From: Ezakiella sp.
GTDB lineage: Bacteria; Bacillota; Clostridia; Tissierellales; Peptoniphilaceae
Direction of reading: 5' to 3'
Assembly (NCBI GenBank): GCA_022778715.1
Contig: JALFRW010000005.1
Location: 186,001-250,000 of the forward strand
DNA length: 64,000 bases
Made by a program: the position numbers and the translations under genes. Positions 29,976-43,400 of the stretch are shown here, piece by piece (position 1 is the stretch's first letter; every line of letters starts with the position of its first letter). The notes beneath the pieces are model-generated. The model was given only the letters and a program-made list of their open reading frames with translations. It did no database searches and had not been told where the DNA came from.

Positions 29976-30061
29976 TTTGCCGTTTTTAGCCGGGCCGGGT
30001 TTTATATTGCAATCTCAAAATATTTTTATTATAATAGATATATATGCGACTTGGAGGGAAT

Positions 30062-31294
30062 ATGGAAAAGTTAAACGAAATATTAAAAATTGAACTCCCA
30101 AAGATGAACACCGAAAAAGGCATTTATATGGCACTTATGGCTTTTTCGCTTACTTTTGTTGCATTTGCGACTTATTATCTTATAAACATCGGTAACAAAC
30201 ATATCGAAGAACATCGCAGAGTCAACCTCAAATTCTCGGTAATTCTAAAGTGGGTTGCCTACATTGTGGCTGCGATTTTGGTTGTAATTGCAATAAATAA
30301 TATAAACTCACTCAGATATTTATTAAATTCGCTGTTTGCTTCGGTTGTAATTGCTTATGTGTTAAATCCGCTAGTAGTTTGGCTTGAGAAAAAATATCCA
30401 AACATCAAAAGAAAATGGTGGATTTTAATCATTTTTACAGTGCTTCTGCTTATTATATCTTTTATGGCGCTAACGATTGTGCCGCGAGTAGTCAATGAAA
30501 CTAAGAAATTTTTCAACAATTTAAACTATTATATAAATGACGCAAAGACAGTTTTGGTTGACCTTTCAAACAAATATTTTGGCAAAGACATTTTTAACTT
30601 AAAAGATATAAAAGTAAACGACATAGTTGATAAACTTGGTCTTAATAAAGGCGATTTTAATTCTATGCTTTCCGGCGTAAAAAGCACATTTAGCAAAATT
30701 TTTGCAGGCATTATGGTTCCGATATTTGTGTTTTACTTTTTAAATGACAAGGAAATGTTTATTGCTGCAGCTAAAAAAATGATTCCTAATAAATATCGTG
30801 ACACGACAATCGGACTCGCCAGAGAAATGGACAAAAATGTTATAAAGTATGTTAAAGGCAAACTCATTTTGGCAGTTTACGTTGGATTTGTGAGTGGAGC
30901 AATGCTCAGCATATTCAGAGTGGATTTTGCAATTGTAATCGGTCTTATCACGATGTTTGCAGACATTATCCCATTTATCGGGCCATTTCTTGGATTTGTG
31001 CCGGCCGTTATATTTGCACTATTAGATAGTCCCACAAAGGCACTTTTTGTTATGATTTTGTTTCCGGTTTTACAATGGACCGAAAACTATCTGGTGGCAC
31101 CAAAAGTTATGAGTGATCAGCTAGGCATTCACCCAATGCTCGTGCTTGTGCTAACACTGATTGGCGGTTTTTTGTACGGATTTATTGGAATGATCTTTGC
31201 TTTGCCAATCACAATTGCAGCGAAAATTATATATAAATATTATAAAGACAAAAAGAAAAATATAAATGAGTTAACTAATCCAATCGAAGATTAG
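30062..31294 (+). CDS. AI-2E family transporter (predicted permease)
   Basis: Polytopic, ...FADIIPFIGPFLGFVPAVIFALL...APKVMSDQLGIHPMLVLVLTLIGGFLYGFIGMIFALP; start refined from 30044. Confidence 0.9.
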   Translation: MEKLNEILKIELPKMNTEKGIYMALMAFSLTFVAFATYYLINIGNKHIEEHRRVNLKFSVILKWVAYIVAAILVVIAINNINSLRYLLNSLFASVVIAYVLNPLVVWLEKKYPNIKRKWWILIIFTVLLLIISFMALTIVPRVVNETKKFFNNLNYYINDAKTVLVDLSNKYFGKDIFNLKDIKVNDIVDKLGLNKGDFNSMLSGVKSTFSKIFAGIMVPIFVFYFLNDKEMFIAAAKKMIPNKYRDTTIGLAREMDKNVIKYVKGKLILAVYVGFVSGAMLSIFRVDFAIVIGLITMFADIIPFIGPFLGFVPAVIFALLDSPTKALFVMILFPVLQWTENYLVAPKVMSDQLGIHPMLVLVLTLIGGFLYGFIGMIFALPITIAAKIIYKYYKDKKKNINELTNPIED

Positions 31295-31318
31295 ATTTAG
31301 ATAAATGAAAGGAGTTTT

Positions 31319-33943
31319 ATGGAAAACTTAGAACTGCACGATATACGTGAGAAATTTTTAAAATTTTTTGAATCAAAAGATCATTTGGTGCATCCATCTT
31401 ATTCATTAATACCAAAAGATGACAAATCATTGCTACTAATTGGCGCCGGAATGGCACCTTTAAAGAAATATTTTACAAATGAGGAAACTCCGCCGGCAAA
31501 AAGAATGACAACATCACAAAAATGCGTTAGAACAGGTGATATTGACAATGTTGGAAAAACACAACGCCACCTCACATTCTTTGAAATGCTTGGAAATTTC
31601 AGCTTTGGCGACTATTTTAAGAGCGAAGCAATCCACTGGGCATGGGAGTTTTTAACTGAGGTTATGAAACTCGAAAAAGAAAGACTTTGGGTTAGTGTAT
31701 ACGAAAAAGACGACGAAGCCTACAGAATTTGGAACGAAGAAATTGGTTTGCCGGAAGAAAGAATAGTTCGCCTGGGAAAAGAAGACAACTTCTGGGAACT
31801 CGAAGTTGGGCCATCCGGACCGGACTCTGAAATTCACTACGACAAAGGGGCGGAGTTTGGATGCGGTAGACCGGATTGCAAACCCGGCTGTGACTGTGAC
31901 AGATTTCTCGAAGTGTGGAATTTAGTGTTCACCCAATTTGATAAAGATGAGCATGGCGAATATCATCCGCTACCACATCCAAACATCGATACCGGAATGG
32001 GACTTGAAAGAATTGCCTGCATTATGGAAGGCGTGGACTCGGTATACGACATCAAAGCAATTCGAAAAATTATTGACACGGTTTGCGAAATTTCCAATAA
32101 AAAATATGGCGTAAATCATGATGACGATGTGCATCTTAGAATTATAGCGGACCACTCCCGTGCAATTACATTCCTGATTTCAGACGGAGTTGTACCGTCA
32201 AACGAAGGTCGCGGTTATGTTTTAAGAAAACTCATCCGTCGCGCAAGCAGGCACGGAATGCTTCTTGGAATTGAAAAATCTTTTCTTGAAACTCCTGTCA
32301 CAGAAGTGATTGAAAGCTGGGGCAGAGCATATCCGGAGTTAATTGAAAATAAAAAAATCATTCTGGAAGTGTTAAACACGGAAGAAGAACGTTTCCAAAG
32401 AACAATTTTCCAAGGCACTGAACTTCTAAACGACAAAATCAAGAAACTCTTGACAGTTGGCAAAAAATTGATGTCCGGCTCAGACGTGTTTGAACTTTAT
32501 GACACGTACGGATTCCCGGCAGACCTGACCGGCGAAATCTTGGAAGAAAAAGGTTTAAAATACAATGTCGAAGAATTCAAAAAGGCGATGGAAGAGCAAA
32601 GAGTCCGTGCAAGACTTGCAAAAGATAAATCAGACTCAGGTTGGAAAAAAGATGACACGGCGGAATTCGATTCTGAGATCGGACATTTCTGCGGTTACGA
32701 AAAAGACGAAGTAAACACAAAAATCACAGATTTATATTTTGAAAACAAAAAAGTCGATGAGTTAAACGCAGGCGAAGAAGGAATTGTAATCCTTGATGAC
32801 ACCCCGTTCTATGGCGAATCCGGCGGGCAGATTGGAGATATCGGTACAATTAAAGGCGATAACTTCACCCTTGTTGTAAAAGATACAAAAAAGACAAAAG
32901 AGGGATTGTTCCTTCACATTGTGGAAGTAAAAGACGGAATAGCTGAAAAAGGCACACAAGTGATTGCAAAGATAGACTCAAAACGCCGTGACGACATCAG
33001 ACGTAACCACTCTGCAACGCACCTTCTTCATGCAGCATTAAGAGAAGTTTTGGGCACTCATGTTCATCAGGCAGGTTCGCTTGTTACAGAAGACAGACTG
33101 AGATTTGACTTCAGCCATTTTCAAGCAATGAAAGATGACGAAATTGCCGGTGTGGAAAAGATTGTAAATGAAAAAATTCTTGAAAAATTACCTGTTGTAA
33201 CAGAAATTAAATCGCTGCAGGAAGCAAAAGCTGAAGGTGTTATGGGACTGTTCGAAAGCAAATACAAAGATATAGTAAGAGTATTAAAAATGGGAAATTA
33301 TTCCATGGAGCTTTGCGGCGGCACACATGTAGGAAACACCTCGGAAATCGGGCTATTTAAAATCGTTTCGGAAACAGGAGTTGCAGCAGGCGTAAGAAGA
33401 ATTGAAGCTATCACGGGAAGAGCTGCTTATGAATATGTGGTTAAAAACGAAGAATTGCTTTATGACATTTCCACTGCTTTAAAAACCGCAAAAGAAAATA
33501 TTATGACAAGAATTGAAGAAGAACAGAAGCTTGCAACTGAGCAAAGAAAAGAAATTGAAAGCTTAAAAGCAAAAATTGCAGAAAATGTTGCAGGTGACCT
33601 TACGGACAACATCATCGAGGTTCAAGGGATAAAAGTACTGGCAAAAGTTTTTGATGATGTGGACACGAATGAATTAAAAACACTTGCGGACGAAATCAGA
33701 AACAAACAGGATAACATCAGCGTGATCCTTGCAAGTAAACACAAAGATAATGTAAACCTTCTCGTGGCAAACTCCAAATCGGTAGTTGAAAAGGGCCTGA
33801 ATGCGGGCAACATAGTAAGAAAGATTGCTCAAGCATTGGGTGGCAACGGCGGTGGCAGACCTGATATGGCAATGGCCGGTGCAAAAGACGTTGAAAAGGT
33901 TACAGAAGTATTTAAAAATATCAGAGATTATATTAACAAATAA
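31319..33943 (+). CDS. alaS: Alanyl-tRNA synthetase
   Basis: FFESKDHLVHPSYSLIP, NIDTGMGLERIA, ATHLLHAALREVLG, ELCGGTHV, GGNGGGRPDMAMAG. Confidence 0.97.
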   Translation: MENLELHDIREKFLKFFESKDHLVHPSYSLIPKDDKSLLLIGAGMAPLKKYFTNEETPPAKRMTTSQKCVRTGDIDNVGKTQRHLTFFEMLGNFSFGDYFKSEAIHWAWEFLTEVMKLEKERLWVSVYEKDDEAYRIWNEEIGLPEERIVRLGKEDNFWELEVGPSGPDSEIHYDKGAEFGCGRPDCKPGCDCDRFLEVWNLVFTQFDKDEHGEYHPLPHPNIDTGMGLERIACIMEGVDSVYDIKAIRKIIDTVCEISNKKYGVNHDDDVHLRIIADHSRAITFLISDGVVPSNEGRGYVLRKLIRRASRHGMLLGIEKSFLETPVTEVIESWGRAYPELIENKKIILEVLNTEEERFQRTIFQGTELLNDKIKKLLTVGKKLMSGSDVFELYDTYGFPADLTGEILEEKGLKYNVEEFKKAMEEQRVRARLAKDKSDSGWKKDDTAEFDSEIGHFCGYEKDEVNTKITDLYFENKKVDELNAGEEGIVILDDTPFYGESGGQIGDIGTIKGDNFTLVVKDTKKTKEGLFLHIVEVKDGIAEKGTQVIAKIDSKRRDDIRRNHSATHLLHAALREVLGTHVHQAGSLVTEDRLRFDFSHFQAMKDDEIAGVEKIVNEKILEKLPVVTEIKSLQEAKAEGVMGLFESKYKDIVRVLKMGNYSMELCGGTHVGNTSEIGLFKIVSETGVAAGVRRIEAITGRAAYEYVVKNEELLYDISTALKTAKENIMTRIEEEQKLATEQRKEIESLKAKIAENVAGDLTDNIIEVQGIKVLAKVFDDVDTNELKTLADEIRNKQDNISVILASKHKDNVNLLVANSKSVVEKGLNAGNIVRKIAQALGGNGGGRPDMAMAGAKDVEKVTEVFKNIRDYINK

Positions 33944-33953
33944 ACAAACTATA

Positions 33954-33987
33954 AGACACAGTTAACACGTAACCGTGTCTTTTTTTA
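33954..33987 (+). terminator. Intrinsic terminator after alaS
   Basis: agacac a gtta acacg taac c gtgtct followed by ttttttt. Confidence 0.9.
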
Positions 33988-34251
33988 TAAACTTTTATAC
34001 TACTATATGTAGTGGTTATAATAAAATGCTTAACGAAATAGTATTATTCGATAGAAAAATCGTAAAAATATATATAAAAATCTTATATTTAATATATTTT
34101 AAGATGTGACAAGACTCACAGTTGTCTAAAAAACATAGCAATAAAAATTTTTTAAAAAAATATATTTTTAAAAAATTTGTTTAAAATAACGAAAAATTAC
34201 AATAATATATATTTTATATTAATAATATATGGTACATTTTAATAGATTATC

Positions 34252-34270
34252 AAAAAAAAAAAAAAAAAAA
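34252..34270 (+). repeat. Poly(A) tract, 19 bases
   Basis: Uninterrupted run of 19 A residues upstream of the giant adhesin gene. Confidence 0.95.
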
Positions 34271-34379
34271 CAAAATAAATAATGAAAAGTAGGTAATATA
34301 ATTATCTAATCATACATAAAAACACTAATTAATTTTGAAAATAATTATATACAAATGAGGTGAAATTGAGAATAAAAAG

Positions 34380-34408
34380 TTGCTAAATAATACAATAAGT
34401 TGTATAAT
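34380..34408 (+). promoter_or_regulatory. Putative sigma-A promoter of the adhesin/pilus locus
   Basis: TTGCTA, 17-nt spacer, TATAAT; ~90 nt upstream of the TTG start. Confidence 0.6.
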
Positions 34409-34498
34409 GGAAAAAATTACAGAAATATTAATTGCCGAATTTTCCGGGATTATTATTTTTAAAATTTGTAAACAAATGCTTGAAAGGAGAGATGTGAG

Positions 34499-37400
34499 TT
34501 GAAAAGCCGTTCGATAAAGATTTTATCTATTGTTTTCGCATTTCTTATGATTTTTGAGCAAGTAATATCTGCTACAACAGCAGTCGATATAATGAGTACA
34601 AGTGATGCACCGTTAAAAGAATCTGCCACAAGTATTATATCGGACAATAATGTTACGGATATTGTTGCTCCAACTATCGAAGAAAATTCGGAAGCAAAAG
34701 ATATAATTACAACTCCAAACACAAATGAGAATGATGGCGCTGTAGATTTGGTAACGCCACAAGAAAACAAAGAAACAAACACATTAATTGAAAACAACAA
34801 TGCAGTTGATTTGATTACTGACGATAATCAAGCTGATGGTTTAACACCTGCGGAAAACGATGACGAACCGGTTCTTCTGTTTAACAATGTAACAGAGAAT
34901 TTCATTTCAAGTGAAAATTTGAATGAAAACAATGACGAAAATGCGGAAGAAATTGGAAATGAAAATCCGGGCTCGTTGCCGGCTGATTGGTATTCAAACA
35001 ATGCAAAACCTTGGAGCGTTTATAGAGAGCCGAAGCTCGTCTATAAAACCGGTGAAGAGCTTGACCTGAACGATCTTCTAATTGAAGTGAAAACGGGCAA
35101 CTCCGGAAGCCTTTTGGATATAATGGATATTCTGGACGATGCCACAATTGAAATCACCAGAACAAACGCTGAAACCGGCGAAGAAATCCTTATGGATGCT
35201 CCGGTAAATGAAAATGAAACCTTGACCATTCACATGGAAGGTGTGGAAGACATCGTTTTGAACATCGTCGTGGATGACGAAGACAAAATGGATGAAGAAT
35301 ATGAAGCATTTCAAGAAAACTTAATAAAGGGAGAGTTCAATGACGGCTTGGATTTTTCACTTTATCTCATAAAGAAAGGATTGAGTGAAAAACCGGTTGT
35401 AGCTTATTCACTTAATCCATTCAAACTCACTCCGGCAGGCAAAGATATAGATGGCAAATTGCAATCAGGTAGCATTTACAATGAAACACCGGATTATAGA
35501 TTTGCCGGCGTTGAAATAGAAAATAAAGTAAAAGCAATCTTGAGTGAAAGTAAAAAGGCGGCAGAAGAAGCCGAACTTGCAAATAATCACAAAGACATCA
35601 GAAACAAACTTGTAACTCAACTTGCAATCTGGAACGCGGTGGCAGGATTTAAACCGGTCATTAAAGACGAAACAACACCAATTATAAACGACCCGATCGC
35701 CCCGCCGGAAGAAATTGAGAATACAGATAATGCTGAAGCTTTGAAAGCACAAGATGAAACAACGGAAAGCGCAGATGCGCCCGAAGCGGAAGCACACGAT
35801 GAAACAGCTCCAATAGAAGAACTTGAAGAAACAGCACAAGAAGATGCTGAAATCGGAGCAGAAGAAAATAAAAACGAATTAGAACTAACAGACACTGAAG
35901 ACACAAAGAAAACTTTGAAATTTGACTTATCCGAAATTGACTTGCCATATGACGAAGTTGAATTAAATGAAGAAGAAGCACAATATTACAATTTCTTAAT
36001 AGAACTGTCAAATTATGAAGAAAACGAAAAAAATGCAGCAGACGAAGACGATAAAGACGAAATAAAAGTTTATCTCGCAAAAGACGAACTGGAAGCAGAC
36101 CTGGTAACAATCGGACAAAGCGATTTGGACTTAATCGAAAGAGTTGACATCGACGCACAATTTATCGTAAAAGAATACAAATTCATTCCTCAATTCATTG
36201 CAGGAGATACACTCGGTATGCTCGGATTCGGCAAACCGAAAGAATACAATTTCAAACTCGTGTCCACAGTTAAATCAAATAGGAAGATTGCAGAAGGCGA
36301 TGTATTCAGAGTAAAGATTATGTCGGACAAATATGCACCGGTTTTCGACGGCGAAAACTATGCGGTAAACGACATCGTGATTGACGATGAAGTTGTTGCA
36401 ACTGCAAAATATGATGAAGAAATTAAAGAAATCGTCTACACTTTTGTTAAAGATTTGGACACGAACACTTTCGAATTCACACAAGAATTTGAAAAAAACA
36501 GAAAAGAAGAATTGGAAATCGCTCCATTTATGAGCTTGATGAGACTGGCAAGTTTCTATTCGGAAGAACAAACAGACTTGTCAACCGATGCACCGGAAAC
36601 TGACAAACCGGAAATTTCACCGGAAGAAAAGCTGACGGCAGTCGCTTCACCGCTAGTTGAAGATGCACCGCAAGAAACATTAGAGTTAATGGTTGGCGAA
36701 ACACCTATATCTGCAGTAACGTCAGGCATCAGTGTAGATGGCTGGAATGATAAAAGCTTCAGACTTATAACCACGGTGCAGGCAGTTTCAAAACCGTGGG
36801 CAATTCCTGCAGGCTGGAAATTCACTGTAAATATTGGGAAATATTTAAAATTAGACCCGAAATTTGAACTGAAGGCTTTAACTGACGGAAACGGCAGAGC
36901 ATGGGCTTATCCTACCTATGACGAAACAAAACATGAAATCATCTATACAATATCACAACCTATTACTATAAGCACAGATTTATATATAAATCAATTGTTG
37001 GCATTTGACACTGAAGCGATTGGAAATGAAACAGAAATTACGATTGATATTGTTTTATCATCTCCGGGAATGGCAGAAAGGGCAATGCCATCGATAAAGG
37101 TTTCAAAAAATGACACAAGAACGGAAATTCCGTCCGCTTATGTATATGAATATGGCACAAAAACAGCAGGAAATTATCCTTACAGTTTGCCATACAGTTC
37201 AAAACAATACGTCGGCCAAGACCGCACAACAATGAACTGGGATATTACAATAAACACGAAAGCTATAACCGACAGACTAAAAGACGGCACTATTAGTTTA
37301 GATAATTTAGGACTTGCACTTTATGCACCGTTAAATCAGGGGCTGTCGAATTATAAGGTAAGCATCCCGGCTCTAGGAATTAATAATGTTCCAATTACTC

Positions 37401-40400
37401 TAAGCACTTACGATTTATATAGATACAACAGAATGATCAACACAAATGACATTATTAATAGAATTGGAGACAATTTAAATATTACTGTCAGCGCACAAAT
37501 CGATACAATGGCTAGCTCTTATACTTTGGGCATAAGATTGACTCCTGATGTCAACTATATTAAAAAGATTAGGGAAAACATTGTAAAAAATTTGGTAGTT
37601 GCACCGCCGTTTATTATTCAATACTTGGTTGATCCGAACAATTCAGCCAGATTTGATAAAGGTTTCAACTTGGTTGACACCAGACTTGCAACAGCTGAAG
37701 CACCATTTGACCCAAATAAAAAGGTTATTTCAAAAACCTATAATGACCCTTCAAGAACAATGTTTGCTCAAATCAAGAATGAAGGAACAAGGGCGGTTGC
37801 TTTAACAGTATCTGAGACTTTGAGAATTGAAGATCTGGATTTAAGAAATGTAAATAATATTAATATTGGTAGTGACATATACGCCGGCACATTTGATAAT
37901 ATCAGATTGTCTAATGCGGACCCGGATATCACAATATTTAAGCCGGAAATTAATGGCACCTATTCAATATATTATTCAGCGAAAAAAGTGCCAAAACGCT
38001 CTTTTGACTCAAAGATTAGAAGTATGATAAATACCAATGCATTGATACCGGGCACAATCATTCAATACACTTTTAACGGTATATCGAATAACTTATACAA
38101 CAATACGACAATTAATTCAGATTTGATTTTGAGAAAGAATTACGACCTGGTTGAAAAAGTTGGTGGAGAACAATCAGCGTTTGTAAGACTGAAAGCTAAT
38201 GATACATCGGACTCTGATTATCATATCGGCGAACAAATTTGGGCGTCACAAGAAACCGGCACATCTTGGCGTGCAGGAAACACATCAAAAGTAATAATGC
38301 GTGTGGTTGAGAACTATGATTTGGTTCACTGTTTCAACTGGGGCGCTACGCAGCCTTATGATGTAGACCGTGATAAGTGGTGGGATGATAATAATTCGCA
38401 ATACAAGATTAAAAGGGTTGTTATAAATAAGCCTGAAGATTTAAAACCGTACCTGCCAACCAGAGTGGGACGTTTGGAAAGTCCATTTACTTTAGAACAA
38501 ATTTATAAATATTTCAAAATGGGTTTAAGAGAAATCGAAGAGCATCCTGAAGATTATGGCATTTCCCGAGTTAAAGAAGACCTAAACAAATTGGAAAAAT
38601 ATAGCATGCTTAGAAGTGCATTTGTCGGCAGGATTTCTTCTTCACCTGAAATTTATAACCAACATCAGAAAAATTGGGTTTCCCCATATGATACAGAATT
38701 ACTAGAAAGTAACAGACAAGTTGAAAATCTGTTAAGCTTCTGCAGGGCACATGAAAGAGATTGGAATAACGATATAGACCAATCCGTTGAGCTTATTGCC
38801 TATGTAAATCCGCTGAGCACGGACGGCTCAAACGTCGGTATTAATAGGAATTTAAAACAAAATCTTATCACAGCTCATTTCTATAAGCCGGTTTATATCT
38901 CAAAAGTTACTGATGAGCTTGATGCAGGCGGAAAACCGATTGTAGATGAAAGCGGCAAAACAAAGCAGGTGCCGGTTTCCGGAGCAAAATTCCTGTTGAC
39001 ATCTTCCGACGGGAATAGATATGAATGGGTATCCACTGATAAACCGAAAGAATTATATTTAGCTCCGGGAAGCTACAGACTTGATGAAATTATCACACCG
39101 GAAGGTTTCAAAAAAATTGATACGGTATACTTTGATGTTGCGGATAGTCTGGATGAAGAAAAATCAATAAGGAAAAATGATATTCCTATTAGAATATCTA
39201 GGCCGGAAAATCAAATTGTAGTTTTTAATAGAAATAAAAGTCCGTATGTTCCGCCGTATGATGTTATAAAGCAACTCCACGAAGACGACACACGTAGTTT
39301 TGCATCTGCAAGTAGAGAGTATGCCGGCGGAAACTATATAGCCTATAAGAGAGAAATTTTAAATTTAAAACATGGTGAAAACGATGATGTTGAACTGGAT
39401 ATAGTTGGGTCAAACAATCTTGCACATGCGTATGAACCGGTATATAAGACGGACCCGCAGCCGCATTATGAATTGGATGACACAAAAATAACACTTAAAG
39501 TTACAAACAAAAAATCGACACCAAACGATGTGGTTGCCGATGTAGCTTTTAAGAAAGTTAATGATTTGGATTATCCGCTTGGAGACGTAGAATTTACGCT
39601 CTATAAAGAAGACGGAACAGTAATAGAATCTAAATACACTTACACCGACGGTGTTGTAATATTTAGAAATCTGAGCCCGAATAAAGACGCAAACGGAAAA
39701 CCGATATCTCCTAGAAAATATATAGTAAGAGAAACAAAAACGCCGGCAGGCTACAAAGTTCCTCATGAAAGATACGAGGTAATCGTAAATGAGGAGGGAA
39801 TTGTTACGGTAAGTCCACCTATTCCGGAAAATACGTCAGGACAAAATCCGTTTAAGAAATTCGGATTGATGTTATTTAGAGCATTTGCTGCTGAAACTCC
39901 GGTAAACTCGACGGTTAATGTTAATAAATATCAAATTTTGGACACGGGTTACTATGACGATTACACTCAAGGCGTTACACGACCGGATGGCGAAGTTATT
40001 TACGGCTGGGGTGAGCAACTTAGTTTAACCGCTGAAGTTTTAATTGATCAAAATGCAAAACCTGCGGACAAGTTTACAGTTGAATTTGATAAAAAAATAG
40101 AGCCTCGCGGACTGACTCCGTCTCAAGGGGAAAATCCTGTAAATACTTTCTTGCCTACACCGATATATGGTACAGGCGGTGAAATTTTAGCAACTGCAGA
40201 GTATGATAGTGTTACAAACTCAATAACCTACACATTCACCGACTTTGTAAAACAAAGTTTGGGATCCACAATCAATTTAAGTTTTTCAGCCTTGGGATTA
40301 AATACGAAATTGGTTCAAAAGGAAGGCGATTATACTTTCACAAATAAGATTGCAGGCAAGGCATACACAAATAATTTTCATGTTAAGTTCTGGGGTTTTG

Positions 40401-43400
40401 AATGGTCCGGCAATGATTTTGCTATAAAAACGGCAATTTCAGAATACAATATGGATATTGGCAGAGTTAAGAGTGTAACCTATCTAAATCCTGAATATGT
40501 TATTCCGGAAAATCCGGAGGATTGGAACGGCAACAGACCGGCACCAACCGGAGACACAACATTAATATTGACCACTCCATATATGGAAGGCAATATAGAT
40601 TTTGAAAAAATGCTCATTCAACCTGACGGAAATGGACCAAAGTATGTTAAGTCTGATTTGGTTAAGATATATAAAGTCCCAAGCGGCAGCAGATTGAGTG
40701 CAATGGTTGAATCCATGAATCCAACGGAAGCGGGTTTATCCCAACTTATTGAATTGCACAAACCTTTAGAATATGGTGTATTTCCAACAAAAAATGAATA
40801 CCAAGATATAGATGGAAATTATTTCATTGAGGATTTGGACCGCACAGGAATTGCAATAAAATTTACTGCCGAAGATTTTAAGGATGAAAATGGCGGAGAT
40901 TGCGGAATCATAATAATTGCAAATGAACCTGCGAAAGATAATAATAGAGATATAGAGCATTTGGCATACTGGTCTTATGATGACGACCCGATGAAGTATA
41001 TCTATAAGCCAAGCGTTGTATACAGGCTGGACGCTGAAGGCTCAAGTGCGGATTCAAACGTATTTATAAATTCTAAAATTGTTAACTACAGAGACAATGT
41101 TGGTAAATTTGAAATTGAAAAATATGACACAAAAACAGACGCTCCATTGGAAGGTGTTAAATTCACATTAAAAGACAGTGAAAACAACATTATCGGAGAA
41201 GAAAATGCAACCACAAATGAATATGGCAGACTTGAGTACACCGATTTAAAACCGGGCACATATTATCTATATGAAACGGAGCCGCTGGATAATTATGAGC
41301 CGCCAAAGGGCAGATGGGTGATTGAAGTTGACAAAAACGGAAACACAAGCTGGTGGCGCGATGAGGAATATGTACCGGGAATGAGTGCAAACGGACTGTT
41401 TATAGGGCCAATGCTATTTGGCGCAACACCGCTTAGAGCCGGTGAAGACGATTTTAACCAAAACTTGGTTTATAATTATGAAGCCGGAAATGCAATAGTG
41501 ACCACTTATGCTCAAAAACTTGTAGACGGCAATAATAATTTTGACGGCAGATACAAGATCGGGCTTGAAATAAAGCCGAAAGCTATAAATAAAGTGATAG
41601 ATGACACAACTCCGGCTAAAAAAGACGTGGTTTATATTCTTCCGTTGTTTGAAGCAATGAATGGTGCAGGCTTTAACAATATGTTGGATGCTATAGGTCA
41701 CCAATTGGAGCAATTTAAAGAAGCTAACAGTAACGGCTCAGATATAAAAGTTGCTCTAATGGGATATGACCAAGATAAGCAAACAATCACAAACGGTGCC
41801 GTAACCGTTGACGAAGCAAAGGCTGCATTGGAAAATCTGAAACCAACAGCTCAACCACACAACAAGGGTATTATTCGTGCAGTAGACTATGTTGTAAACA
41901 ACTGGATTTTGTCAAAGCAAGATTATAGAAGTCAACCGGGCACGGGTAATGGATTTAGACGAGATGCTGATAAGCTGATAATAATGGGCGAAAGTGATTA
42001 TTATTGGGAAACCGATCAAAGCATAAGCTGGACAGAATTTGGTCATATGGGAAATGGTACCTCACCTGCTTATAACGGATGGGGTGAAGGCAATTACGGG
42101 TTGATGAATTTCACAAACCGTATAAACTATTACAATAATATTAGCGGATACAGAGCGATCAATTCTGATTTACGCAATTTTATTGTGATTGACGCTTATG
42201 CAGAAGGTTTTCAAAAAACTTTCGGCAAAGTGGATGCTGAAATCAGAAGCGGCTATAGCTATGAACAATATGCAGATGCCGTCGGATATTTAAAAGGCGT
42301 TCAAAATATACCGGTAGAAATTAAATTTAATGACAACTTTAATATCTATCTCGAAACTAAAGATGAAAACGGTGTTACAAAATACACCAACATCAAGTCC
42401 GACAAAAATGGAAATTTTGACAACGCTTGGCATGACGATAAAAACCCGTACGACGAAACAAATAGAACCATTAATCTAAAAGACGGCGAGTTAACTTTAA
42501 ATATAAATGACACAGCTAATATTGAATTTGAAGTTAAAGCAAATCCAAACGTTTCATTAACGCCGGGAGTTTACCCGCTTCTGGAAAGCATAAGCGTGGA
42601 TGGGGTTAAATTAGAAGAAAAAGTAGGCGAAAATTTAATTCAATTGGTTCCAAATGCTAAAATTGATACAAATCCTCAATTTACTTTAAACACAAATTGG
42701 ATGGGCATCGATTCGAGTGACCTTGTAATGAAAATTACGATTGTGGAACCGAAAGGTGACAGGCACTATGTGGAACTGAACAAAGAAAACGATTACTCCT
42801 ATGTGGATACTGAGGGAAAAATCGACTACAGAAGCTCAATTATTGATGAAGGTATCGAACTGTATCATTCGGGGGATTTAGATCCGGACACTCACGAGCC
42901 GATAGACGCATCAAAGAATCTGATTGGAAAAGGATATTGGTATGAATGGAGATTTGATCGCAATATTCAAGGCAGAACAAATATCAATATTTATAAGAGT
43001 GAAGATTATCAGCCATTAATCGAAATTGGAAATATTCCAAAAGAAAAGGGTGAATTTAAAATCACAAAGACCGACGAAAATGACAGAAAATTGGCAGGTG
43101 CAGTATTTGAACTTAAAAAGCTGAATAGTGACGGCACTTTTGAACAATTGAAAGATGCCGACGGAAATGTGATTGGCGTAAAAACTTCGGGTGTAGACGG
43201 ATTGATAGTTTATTCCGGTCTTGATGAAGGCACATATAAATTGTCAGAAACAAAAGCTCCGGATGGTTATGAGGCAATCTCAAACACTTGGACAATAACG
43301 GTTGATGCAGGCGGAAAAACTACGGTTAAAAAAGATGAAAATGTCAAACCTAATGCTCAAAGCACTAACTATGGACCATTACAATTCAGCGAAGCGGCAA

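Noticed and set aside
29611-30061. T-box leader for the alaS-containing operon
   Set aside because: A terminator is present, but no AGGGUGGNACCGCG T-box sequence is seen.
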